DNA from: JAVBPB01 sp031549965
Lineage (GTDB): Bacteria; Bacillota; Clostridia; Lachnospirales; Lachnospiraceae
Assembly (NCBI GenBank): GCA_031549965.1
Contig: JAVBPB010000079.1
Span: 1 to 62,442, forward strand
Reading direction: 5' to 3'
DNA length: 62,442 nucleotides
This document shows, piece after piece, positions 55,224 to 62,442 of this stretch (positions are counted from its first letter, which is position 1; every line of letters begins with the position of its first letter). A model generated the notes under the pieces. The model was not told the origin of the DNA. It saw only the letters and a program-made list of their open reading frames with translations, and ran no database searches. The translations under genes were made by a program, and so were the position numbers.

Positions 55224-55472
55224 AAGATCACTAATAGAGAAACTCTTGAGCATAAATTTAAAAGAAATGAATGGAAGAAAGCATTTGAAAAATATTCAAT
55301 AGAAGACACTGAAAAAGAATTTAAGGAAAAAGTCATCACCCCAGATGAAAACCCTCCTAAGAATGAGTCAAATGAAAACACATCCATCCAATCAGAAAAA
55401 CAAGAAAACATAAAAACTGACTGGCAAAGAGGTGTAAGAAGAAATTCTCACACAAGAAAAACTGATCGTCAA

Positions 55473-58310
55473 ATGGCACTAAGTAAATATTCAGGAGAAA
55501 CAAATCCTCAAAAAGTAAAATCCAATAATGAGGAAATAAAGAGCACACAAAAAGCTAATAATATCAATGAAGAAATAGCCGGCAAAATAACCGAAAAATT
55601 AGAGGACAGTAATCTTCCGCCAACAAATGCCAATATAAAGATGATAGCCAATGCTACAGAACTTGCAAGTGCATGTCCGAAAATGACAGAAGATGTAATA
55701 AAATATTTAATTGATAATGAATTAGACCCAACAATTGAAAATGTGTACAAAGCTACATACGCAAAAAGTAGTAAATTCAAATATGATGAGAATGAAAAAA
55801 TTTCAAATGAAGCATGGAAACAGCTTAAACCTCAAGTAGAAAAAGCCTTACAGGAAGCAGAGTTAGAAGCAACCAAAGAAAATTTAGATACGGCAAAATG
55901 GCTTATAGATAATAAACTGCCATTAACAGAGGGAAATATTAAAAAAGCAATAAGTTTAAAGAAAATAGACGAAATGCCAAAAGATGAAAAGCTTTTAGAA
56001 AGAATAGTATCTACATTATCCGAGGGTAAAAGTGCTAATGAAACATCACTTGATCCAAACGACGCCTACTATAAAGCCAAAGAAATAATAAAAACACTAA
56101 AAGAAGTAAGTGATCAAGCTGTTGAAGAAACAGTAGAGCGTCAAATGGACGTTTCCATTGAAAACTTAGAAAAGGTGCAAAAAGATATTGATAATGGAAT
56201 AACACAAAAGCCACTACCAATAATGCCAACAAATGTAATGCCTATGCAATTTATTGCAAGGCGATCTCTAACACCTAAACCAACTGTCATAAATAAAAAT
56301 TTAGAAATTATAACTGCAAGGAGACAGTTAGAGGAAGCAAGATTAAAATTAACAATAGAATCCAGTCAAAAATTACTAGATAAAGGTATAAACATCCAGA
56401 CTGAAAAAATATCAAAAGTAGTAGAAGAACTTAGAAAACTAGAAGATGATTACTACAAACAGCTTTTAAAAGAAGGAAATGTTAGCCAGACAGAAGATAA
56501 TATAAATATTTTAAGGGAAACATCAGAAAAAATAGATGAGTTAAAAGAAATGCCAAGTTTTGTACTGGGCACGACCTTAAATAATAGAACCAGAGTAACA
56601 ATGGCAGAACTTCATACATCAGGTGAAACATTAAAAGTAAATCTGGACAAAGCAAATGATACCTATGATGCTCTTATGACCAAACCTAGAAGTGACATGG
56701 GAGATTCAATAAATAAGGCCTTCAAAAACATTGATAATATGTTAAAAGGTATGAATTTAGAAATAACCGATGCAAACAGAAGGGCAGTAAGAATACTTGG
56801 TTATAATAGCATGGAAATTACGGAAGATTCTATTATGCAAGTAAAGCAATACGATGCAGAAGTTAATAACCTTATGAAAAATTTACATCCTGCTGTAACT
56901 GTTCATATGATCAGAGAAGGAGTTAACCCATTAAAAACCCCAATAGCTGATTTAAATGACAAGGTAACCTCATTCAGAAAAGAATTAGAAATATCAGATG
57001 AAGAAAAATACAGCAGATATCTATGGAAGTTAGAGCAAGACAATGCAATAACCCCAGAAGAAAGGAAATCCTTTATAGGTATCTACAGATTACTTAGCAA
57101 TGTAGAAAAAACAGACGGTAAAGCACTTGGAGCACTAATTAAAGCCGGTTGCGAAGTAACCTTAGATAATTTACTTACATCAGTTAAAACATTAAAAGCA
57201 AATGGCATAGACACAAAAATAGATGCACAATTTGGTGAACTAGAAAAATTAACCTTTAAGCAAGAAACAATCTCACAGCAAATCAGTGCATCATATAACT
57301 TAGGATTAACCGAAAGCCAGACAAATGCAGTAAAATACATGCAAAACATGCTGTACAACATTTTAGATGAAATAACACCGGCACAGCTTAAAGATATAGA
57401 TCCTCACGAAGATATACCTAATATGACCTTAGAGAAACTAAGGGAAACCCTTGCAAAAGCATCTGCAAACAGCATGGTTGACAAAGAATATGTAAAACAG
57501 CAGCTAGAGAACTTAAGGATGGTAGCAGCAACCAACGAACGTGCTATTAGCATGCTAACAGGTAATAAGTTACCGGTGACAATCAACAACTTAATTGCAG
57601 CCAATATTATGTCATCTGATAGTGGATTTGTATTTAGAGAAATAAATAACAGACTTAAAAGAGCTAAAGAAGATGAAAAACAGTCTGTTAAAAAGATTTT
57701 AAATAGTCTTAGTGAAGGTCTTGAAGATAAGGAAACTATGTCATCCAAATACGAGGAATTGGAAATGAGCATTGGAAAAATATTAAATAAAGAATATTCC
57801 AGCTCAACCCTTACATCAAAAGACATTATAAAACTAAAAACTCTTACAAACGGAATCAGTCTGGTAAGAAGTCTTAGCAATGAAGAAAACTATGAAATTC
57901 CACTTGAAGTTAATGGTAGAATAATAAACATAAATGTAAGAATAATCCAAGGAGCCGAAGAAAGTGGAAAAGTCAGCATAAAAATGGAATCTGAAAAAAT
58001 AGGAAACATTGCAGCAGACTTTAATATAAAAAATGGGGAATTAAAAGGGTTAATCACATGTGATAATAAAGACAGTATAAAAATGCTTAGAGATAATGAT
58101 AGCCGATTAAAAGAAAGATTGGGAGGATTGGGGATAACTCCTAAACTAATAAGCTATATTGTGGATTCAAAAGGCGATCTTATTTCAAAGCAACAGCAAA
58201 ATAATCCTGATCAGGAGACTGATGCGAAAATTCCTAGTACTAAAGAACTGTATCAAACTGCAAAAACATTCGTAACAATTATAAAAAACTTGGAAATACA
58301 AAAAATTTAA
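55473..58310 (+). CDS. DUF6240-like, FliK-like C-terminal part of the repeat-rich protein
   Basis: 945 residues from the first ATG after the internal TAA; the frame is actually open from 54906 and no SD precedes this ATG. The middle is helical, with recurring segments of the type TxENLxxAxxL (TIENVYKATYA, TKENLDTAKWL, TEGNIKKAISL, TLDNLLTSVKTL), resembling Lachnospiraceae DUF6240 proteins. The last 150 residues (PLEVNGRIININVRII, KVSIKMESEKIGNIAADF, LGGLGITPKLISYIV) have the pattern of the hook-length control (FliK) C-terminal domain. Gene position just before flagellin supports a flagellar role. Probably not made separately unless read-through or re-initiation occurs. Confidence 0.65.
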   Translation: MALSKYSGETNPQKVKSNNEEIKSTQKANNINEEIAGKITEKLEDSNLPPTNANIKMIANATELASACPKMTEDVIKYLIDNELDPTIENVYKATYAKSSKFKYDENEKISNEAWKQLKPQVEKALQEAELEATKENLDTAKWLIDNKLPLTEGNIKKAISLKKIDEMPKDEKLLERIVSTLSEGKSANETSLDPNDAYYKAKEIIKTLKEVSDQAVEETVERQMDVSIENLEKVQKDIDNGITQKPLPIMPTNVMPMQFIARRSLTPKPTVINKNLEIITARRQLEEARLKLTIESSQKLLDKGINIQTEKISKVVEELRKLEDDYYKQLLKEGNVSQTEDNINILRETSEKIDELKEMPSFVLGTTLNNRTRVTMAELHTSGETLKVNLDKANDTYDALMTKPRSDMGDSINKAFKNIDNMLKGMNLEITDANRRAVRILGYNSMEITEDSIMQVKQYDAEVNNLMKNLHPAVTVHMIREGVNPLKTPIADLNDKVTSFRKELEISDEEKYSRYLWKLEQDNAITPEERKSFIGIYRLLSNVEKTDGKALGALIKAGCEVTLDNLLTSVKTLKANGIDTKIDAQFGELEKLTFKQETISQQISASYNLGLTESQTNAVKYMQNMLYNILDEITPAQLKDIDPHEDIPNMTLEKLRETLAKASANSMVDKEYVKQQLENLRMVAATNERAISMLTGNKLPVTINNLIAANIMSSDSGFVFREINNRLKRAKEDEKQSVKKILNSLSEGLEDKETMSSKYEELEMSIGKILNKEYSSSTLTSKDIIKLKTLTNGISLVRSLSNEENYEIPLEVNGRIININVRIIQGAEESGKVSIKMESEKIGNIAADFNIKNGELKGLITCDNKDSIKMLRDNDSRLKERLGGLGITPKLISYIVDSKGDLISKQQQNNPDQETDAKIPSTKELYQTAKTFVTIIKNLEIQKI

Positions 58311-58319
58311 AAAATCTTC

Positions 58320-58347
58320 TAAAGTAATATTAAACATCGTCCGATAA
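58320..58347 (+). promoter_or_regulatory. Sigma-28 promoter of flagellin
   Basis: TAAA (58320-58323), 16 bp, TCCGATAA (58340-58347), 54 bp before the flagellin start; close to the TAAA-N15-GCCGATAT consensus. Confidence 0.68.
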
Positions 58348-58400
58348 AAACATTAGATGCAACTAATAACAAATAAAAATATCGAAAAGGAGTTTTAAAA

Positions 58401-60335
58401 ATGAGAATAAACCATAATATTCCAGCCCTAAAGGCTAATAATCAATTAGGAAAAACAAATGCAAAACTTGATAAAAGCTTAGAAAAATTATCATCAGGTT
58501 ATAGAATTAATAAGGCATCTGACGATGCAGCAGGACTTGCAATCTCAGAAAAAATGAAAACACAAATCAGCGGATTAGATCAAGCATCACGTAATGCTTC
58601 AGATGGTATATCTGTAATCCAAACAGGTGAAGGTGCACTAAACGAAGTACACTTAATGCTTCAAAGAATGAGAGAGCTTGCAGTACAATCAGCAAACGGA
58701 ACAAACAATGATTCAGACCGTGAAGCAATGCAGGCAGAAATCGAACAATTAAAAGAAGAAATAACAAGAATTTCAGAAACTACAGAATTCAATACTAAAA
58801 AACTTCTTAATGGAAATATTGATAGAAAATCATACTCAACAAATAAAGACATAGAATTAGTATCATTATCAGATAATGTAAAAGTAGGAACATATGCGAT
58901 TCAAGTTAATGATGTAGCACAAAAAGCCATAGTTAAAACAGGTAATACAGCGACAACAGGAACACAGGCAGCGGGAGCTACATTACCGGATGGAACAACA
59001 AGCACAGAGCAAACTATATCTTCATCAGGTGCAGGTAAACTATATGTTAATACAGAAGAAATAAAGATTGAAGAAGGAGATTCAGCAGCAACAGTATTTG
59101 AAAAAATAAGAGATTTATGTGACAAAGTTAATGTTACATTAACTTATGAAAAAAATTCAACAAATACAGCTGTAACATTTGAATTTGGAGATAAATTGGT
59201 ATTTACAAGAGATGAATTCGGTTCTAAGAATTTTATAGAATTATACGCAGACGGTGGAGTAGGAGACATGCTAGGTTTTAACTCAGGTTCAAGAGTTGAT
59301 TACTCAGCAGCAAAGCCATTAGACTTATCAGATCCAAACTCTTGGGAAACTCCTACAGATGGCATTACAGGAAAAACATATGGTAAAGATACAGATGCAA
59401 CTATAACCACAGTACTTTCCAAAGCAACATCCACAGGAGCTGCAACAGCTCCAACAGGAGCAGGAACCACATTGGCTGATGGTGGAACAATTGATATACA
59501 AGTTGGTTCAAATTTATATAATATTGCGGTTGCAGCAGGTGATGATGCAGCTGCATTGATTAGTAAAATAAAAGCAGGGGTTTCAACTATTAACGCATCA
59601 GAATATGGTTTAGATCTTGCATTTGATGAAAGCAAATTTACAGATTTTCCAGATGGATTAGAATTTACAGCTAGCAAAGACTTTTCAATTATGGCTACGG
59701 CTACTATTCCTGCTAATGCCGGTGCATTTGCAGCAGAATTAGGACTAAGTACAACGGCAACGAATTCTACAGCTCCAGTAGTAGGTCCAGTTGGATTTTC
59801 AAACACAGCAACATTGTCATCAAACGGAACGCTAGTAACAGTTACAGATTCTCAAGGATTCCAAATAAAATTTGATGTAAGCGAAAGCACACAATTAGGA
59901 GAAAATCCAGCTATGGCTTCGGTGGCAGTTTTAGAAGCAGGTCCAATGACATTACAAATTGGTGCAAATGCATACCAGACAATGGATGTAAGAATTCCAC
60001 AACTTACACCAAAAACATTAGGAATAGACAAAATTAATCTTGGTACAGCTGATGGAGCACAAGATGCACTTGCTAAAATAGATATTGCGATTAATGATGT
60101 TTCAGCAATAAGATCAAAACTAGGTGCTTACCAAAACAGATTAGAACATTCAATTGCAAACTTAGATGTTGGTCAAGAAAATTTAACAGAAGCATTATCA
60201 CGTATAGAAGATACAGATATGGCAGAAGAAATGGCTGCTTACACACAAGGAAATGTATTAGCTCAAGCAGGAACTTCAATGTTAGCACAGGCAAATCAAA
60301 GACCACAAACAATTCTATCATTATTACAAGGCTAA
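58401..60335 (+). CDS. fliC: Flagellin
   Basis: 644 residues, longer than typical 270-500. The conserved N-terminal D0/D1 region (MRINHNIPALKANNQLGKTN, RINKASDDAAGLAISEKM) and C-terminal D1/D0 region (QNRLEHSIANLDVGQENLTE, ending LSLLQG) flank a roughly 380-residue central insert rich in Ala, Thr and Gly, which would form surface-exposed D2/D3 domains. AAAGGAG precedes ATG 58401. Secretion is by the flagellar type III route with FliS as chaperone, encoded next. Confidence 0.97.
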   Translation: MRINHNIPALKANNQLGKTNAKLDKSLEKLSSGYRINKASDDAAGLAISEKMKTQISGLDQASRNASDGISVIQTGEGALNEVHLMLQRMRELAVQSANGTNNDSDREAMQAEIEQLKEEITRISETTEFNTKKLLNGNIDRKSYSTNKDIELVSLSDNVKVGTYAIQVNDVAQKAIVKTGNTATTGTQAAGATLPDGTTSTEQTISSSGAGKLYVNTEEIKIEEGDSAATVFEKIRDLCDKVNVTLTYEKNSTNTAVTFEFGDKLVFTRDEFGSKNFIELYADGGVGDMLGFNSGSRVDYSAAKPLDLSDPNSWETPTDGITGKTYGKDTDATITTVLSKATSTGAATAPTGAGTTLADGGTIDIQVGSNLYNIAVAAGDDAAALISKIKAGVSTINASEYGLDLAFDESKFTDFPDGLEFTASKDFSIMATATIPANAGAFAAELGLSTTATNSTAPVVGPVGFSNTATLSSNGTLVTVTDSQGFQIKFDVSESTQLGENPAMASVAVLEAGPMTLQIGANAYQTMDVRIPQLTPKTLGIDKINLGTADGAQDALAKIDIAINDVSAIRSKLGAYQNRLEHSIANLDVGQENLTEALSRIEDTDMAEEMAAYTQGNVLAQAGTSMLAQANQRPQTILSLLQG

Positions 60336-60377
60336 TAGCTTGACAAACAACAGATAATAACTGCTTTATAAGCAGTA

Positions 60378-60427
60378 TGCCCCTACAATTATTCTAATTA
60401 AAAAATACTTTGTAGGGGCAGTTTTAT
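60378..60427 (+). terminator. Terminator after flagellin
   Basis: A perfect 10-bp stem TGCCCCTACA/TGTAGGGGCA with a 23-nt loop, followed by GTTTTAT. A second small hairpin (ACTGC/GCAGT) precedes it. Confidence 0.85.
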
Positions 60428-60470
60428 ATAATAAAGTATTTTAAATTACAGCAGAAAGGAACATTAAGTT

Positions 60471-60950
60471 ATGAAACAGGAAGATACAAAGGCCTATGCT
60501 GCGAGAGTAACACAAGCATCCAAAAGCGAACTTGTTGTAATAATGTATGAAATAATATTAAGTCATATTAAAGAAGCGAAAGAATTTCATAAAAAAGGAG
60601 ATTTAGAGGGTTTTGACAAAGAGTTAAAAAGCTCTCAAAAATTCCTAAGTGAGCTAATGGGTACATTGGATTGCAGATATGTAATAGGTCTTGATCTAAT
60701 GGCATTATATTTATTTGTTAACAAAAGAATTATAACAGCTATTATAAGAAGAAAACCTGATACATTAGATAGTGCTGAAAAAGTATTAAAAGATCTTTTA
60801 ATAGGTTTTGATGGAGTAAGTAAACAAGATAATACAGGACCAGTCATGAAAAACACCCAACAGATATATGCTGGTTTGACATATGGAAGAGGAACTTTAA
60901 ATGAAACTTTTTTAGATCCAAATCAAATGAATAGAGGATTTAAGGCTTAG
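60471..60950 (+). CDS. fliS: Flagellar export chaperone FliS
   Basis: 159 residues. The four-helix FliS fold is indicated by the N-terminal YAARVTQASKSELVVIMYEI and a middle block with the expected helix lengths. A roughly 30-residue C-terminal extension (YAGLTYGRGTLNETFLDP) goes beyond the usual 125-135 residues. It binds the C-terminus of flagellin. AAAGGAAC precedes the ATG. Directly downstream of flagellin. Confidence 0.88.
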   Translation: MKQEDTKAYAARVTQASKSELVVIMYEIILSHIKEAKEFHKKGDLEGFDKELKSSQKFLSELMGTLDCRYVIGLDLMALYLFVNKRIITAIIRRKPDTLDSAEKVLKDLLIGFDGVSKQDNTGPVMKNTQQIYAGLTYGRGTLNETFLDPNQMNRGFKA

Positions 60951-60956
60951 GGGAAC

Positions 60957-61193
60957 CTAAGCCTTTTTAGATATTAAACAATTCATACCTAAGGCTTTGG
61001 CCTGACCAAGTAAGAATTTATATCTTTTTTGAATTGAATTAACCTCGTAAATATAGCAATCAATTAGGTCCGGGTCTACAGCATTTTGAAAATTTGAGTG
61101 AGCAGATTCTAACGCAACCTTGGTGCGTTCAATGTCATCCAATAAATCTCTCTCAGCGTAAGTATAAGAACTTTTGTATGAACTTTTTTTAAT
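60957..61193 (-). CDS. DUF2508 (YaaL-like) protein with no usual start codon at its SD
   Basis: The family core is clear: LLDDIERTKVALESAHSNF, DPDLIDCYIYEVNSIQKRY and FLLGQAKALG. The only standard start in frame is TTG 61142, which would trim the N-terminus (61 residues). Upstream the frame stays open as IKKSSYKSSYTYAERD, and AGGAAGAAGG lies seven bases before an in-frame ATT (61191-61193), suggesting an ATT start and about 78 residues. YaaL is the neighbour of recR and bofA in Bacillus; here it is divergent from bofA. Function unknown. Confidence 0.7.
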   Translation of the reverse strand: MKKSSYKSSYTYAERDLLDDIERTKVALESAHSNFQNAVDPDLIDCYIYEVNSIQKRYKFLLGQAKALGMNCLISKKA

Positions 61194-61357
61194 AAGTATC
61201 CCTTCTTCCTAAAAGTTTATAATTATATAATAAGTATAGTCAGGAAAATGTCAAAATATTCTAATTAGATCAAAAAGTTATATTTTTTCAAGAATAATTG
61301 AATAATTTTATCTTCTAATATATATAATGTCTAAAGATAAAAAAAGGAAATACGTAT

Positions 61358-61630
61358 ATGAGTACAAACCAAATATTAATACTAATTATAATTATTGCAG
61401 TTTTGTTATTAATTATTGGGGCAGTAACGCACAAGGTGGAAATATTTATTAACTTAGTACTTAAAAGTTTAATGGGTATTGTAGGTATTTATTTTGTGAA
61501 TTTCGTATTAGTAAGTATAGGGTTAGAACTTGGAGTAGGAATTAATCTCCTTACAATATTAACAGTGGGTTTACTAGGCATACCTGGATTTATTTTGGTT
61601 TTTGGAATAGGCTTATATTATTATATATAA
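61358..61630 (+). CDS. bofA: BofA-family membrane protein (pro-sigma-K processing inhibitor)
   Basis: 90 residues with two or three hydrophobic segments and the family ending LLTILTVGLLGIPGFILV. In Bacillus BofA inhibits the SpoIVFB protease until sigma-K is needed in the mother cell, so this hints at spore formation or a relic of it. AAAGGAA precedes the ATG. yaaL-bofA next to an rRNA operon parallels Bacillus subtilis (recR-yaaL-bofA-rrnA), although yaaL is reversed here. Confidence 0.85.
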   Translation: MSTNQILILIIIIAVLLLIIGAVTHKVEIFINLVLKSLMGIVGIYFVNFVLVSIGLELGVGINLLTILTVGLLGIPGFILVFGIGLYYYI

Positions 61631-61758
61631 TTATAAGGCAACAAGGGGCTGAATCTTATTAAATAATTTTAACTAAAGTAATGGTATAAAGTTAGAAAGT
61701 AGGTTTATTTAAATTGTTTTATCATATCTGATTTTACCAAAATGCCCAAATGGTTTGA

Positions 61759-61811
61759 AGTCGCATAGCCAAAAGGAACGAATAATGAGTCCTACTTTTG
61801 GCTATGCGACT
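61759..61811. other. Perfect 17-bp hairpin in the gap 61631-61976
   Basis: AGTCGCATAGCCAAAAG (61759-61775) pairs perfectly with 61795-61811 around a 19-nt loop. No T-run follows on the plus strand, so it is not a typical terminator, although it could end bofA. Besides this and the two promoters, I see nothing else in this 346-bp gap. Confidence 0.65.
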
Positions 61812-61860
61812 GTGAATAATAATCACTGTATTAATAAATAATAAAAATTTAAAAAACATA

Positions 61861-61889
61861 TTGACATCTTATAGTAATTATGTTATCAT
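61861..61889 (+). promoter_or_regulatory. Upstream promoter of the tRNA-Ser/rRNA cluster
   Basis: TTGACA (61861-61866), 17-bp spacer, TATCAT (61884-61889), about 70 bp upstream of a second promoter in the same direction. Confidence 0.65.
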
Positions 61890-61932
61890 AAAAAAGTCGT
61901 TGGAAGTGATTAATAATAAATTGAAAAAGTAC

Positions 61933-61961
61933 TTGACAAGTAGTGGACAAGATGTTATAAT
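61933..61961 (+). promoter_or_regulatory. Promoter of tRNA-Ser(TGA)
   Basis: Full consensus TTGACA (61933-61938), 17-bp spacer, TATAAT (61956-61961), 15 bp before the tRNA. Confidence 0.85.
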
Positions 61962-61976
61962 AATTAAACACGATTT

Positions 61977-62062
61977 GGAGAGGTGTCCGAGTGGTTTAAG
62001 GAGCCGGTCTTGAAAACCGGTGACTCCGTAAGGGGCCGTGGGTTCGAATCCCACCTTCTCCG
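61977..62062 (+). tRNA. tRNA-Ser(TGA)
   Basis: An 86-nt class II tRNA. Acceptor GGAGAGG with CTTCTCC, anticodon loop CTTGAAA giving TGA (reads UCA/UCN), long variable arm, T-loop GTTCGAAT. No encoded CCA. Confidence 0.95.
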
Positions 62063-62133
62063 TTTGATATATGACCACCATTTAATTAGGTGGTTTTATA
62101 TTGCTAAAGAATTGAATTCAACTATGAGTACTT

Positions 62134-62222
62134 GGAGAAGTACCCAAGTGGTTGAAGGGGCTCCCCTGGAAAGGGAGTAGGTCGTTAATAGCGGCGCGAG
62201 GGTTCAAATCCCTCCTTCTCCG
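62134..62222 (+). tRNA. tRNA-Ser(GGA)
   Basis: An 89-nt class II tRNA. Acceptor GGAGAAG with CTTCTCC, anticodon loop CTGGAAA giving GGA (reads UCC/UCU), long variable arm, T-loop GTTCAAAT. It matches the probable UCC specifier of the serS T-box. Confidence 0.95.
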
Positions 62223-62248
62223 TCGGGTAATAAATTTTAAAAAAGTAG

Positions 62249-62277
62249 TTGACAGCAGAGCTTGGATATGATAAGAT
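62249..62277 (+). promoter_or_regulatory. Sigma-A promoter of the right rRNA operon
   Basis: TTGACA (62249-62254), 17-bp spacer, TAAGAT (62272-62277), just upstream of the right copy of the repeated leader. Its sequence differs from the left rRNA promoter outside the shared -35. Confidence 0.72.
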
Positions 62278-62300
62278 AGACAAGCTGAATCAAAGGCAAC

Positions 62301-62415
62301 AAATGAACATTGATAACTAAACAGTGAAACAACCCTGAAAATTCTAAAAGATTTTCAAAACGAACAGACTGAATAAGTCTAAACCAAAAACAGTAAACGG
62401 AAATGACAAGTTATT
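62301..62415 (+). repeat. rRNA operon leader, right copy of the 115-bp inverted repeat
   Basis: Exact reverse complement of bases 1-115. It begins AAATGAACATTGATAACTAA and includes short inverted motifs such as AGACTGAATAAGTCT. It should continue into 16S rRNA beyond the right edge, which is not visible here. Confidence 0.75.
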
Positions 62416-62442
62416 AAAAAATAGCTAACGGTCATTCTGTAG

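Noticed and set aside
53666..55411. A 581-codon minus-strand open frame (Ser/Phe-rich) antisense to the repeat array
   Set aside because: It has the same repeat period as the plus-strand gene, with no SD and no protein-like variation; it is the mirror image of a stop-poor, A-rich repeat.
61878..62180. Short open frames on both strands across tRNA-Ser genes
   Set aside because: They overlap tRNA-Ser(TGA) and parts of tRNA-Ser(GGA); the RNA genes explain the sequence.

Overview
The window is a low-GC, motile, Gram-positive anaerobe chromosome segment carrying the replication origin. Family-level placement in the Lachnospiraceae (Clostridia) is inferred from gene content: the rpmH-rnpA-yidD-yidC-jag-mnmE-mnmG-rsmG-parAB block, the DUF3881, DUF4446 and DUF6774-like proteins, AdhE, a T-box in front of serS, SD-rich starts including several TTG/GTG starts, and a sigma-28 flagellin locus. 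I do not name a species.

Layout. Both ends are the start of an rRNA operon leader: bases 1-115 and 62301-62415 are a perfect inverted repeat, each preceded by a sigma-A promoter pointing out of the window and by tRNA-Ser genes. Between them, 0.2-10.8 kb runs on the minus strand: tRNA-Ser(GCT), two-subunit fumarate hydratase, then gyrA, gyrB, recF, yaaA, dnaN and dnaA. The origin is bipartite: DnaA-box clusters lie upstream of dnaA (about 10.9-11.15 kb) and between dnaA and dnaN (9.13-9.45 kb). The latter also has six tandem TAG triplets followed by a G run, the layout of a DnaA-trio unwinding element. From 11.3 to 24.7 kb the genes mostly run rightwards: a zinc-ribbon protein, rpmH to rsmG, a GNAT enzyme, a DegS/DegU-like two-component pair and parA-parB with two perfect parS sites (one inside parB).

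25-47 kb is mixed: adhE with a Rex-like operator, an HD-GYP protein, T-box-serS, DUF3881, tRNA-Arg(CCT), a GH5 lipoprotein glycanase, an acidic membrane protein ending in two FliM-like motifs, a DEDDh exonuclease, a DacF-type carboxypeptidase, PduL, TrmB, thioredoxin, tRNA-Lys(CTT), an MBL hydrolase, an S1-domain protein, a Nudix protein, a PAP2 phosphatase, and UDP-galactopyranose mutase with a GT2. 47.5-51.8 kb is a TetR-GH13-GlgB alpha-glucan cluster, with matching palindromic operators before tetR and before the GH13 gene.

52-61.6 kb is flagellar. A sigma-28 promoter precedes a roughly 2,090-codon gene whose N-terminal half holds about 23 copies of a 28-residue charged repeat and whose C-terminal part looks FliK-like. 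It is split by one in-frame TAA that replaces the GAA seen at the same place in sister repeats. Flagellin (with its own sigma-28 promoter) and FliS follow. A DUF2508 (YaaL-like) gene and bofA close the block before tRNA-Ser(TGA), tRNA-Ser(GGA) and the right-hand rRNA promoter.

The most unusual items are the interrupted repeat-rich flagellar gene, the rRNA-leader inverted repeat around the origin, the 130-bp near-palindrome after gyrA, the duplicated FliM-like motif, and the TetR operator pair. I saw no CRISPR array, insertion sequence, prophage or obvious defence system.
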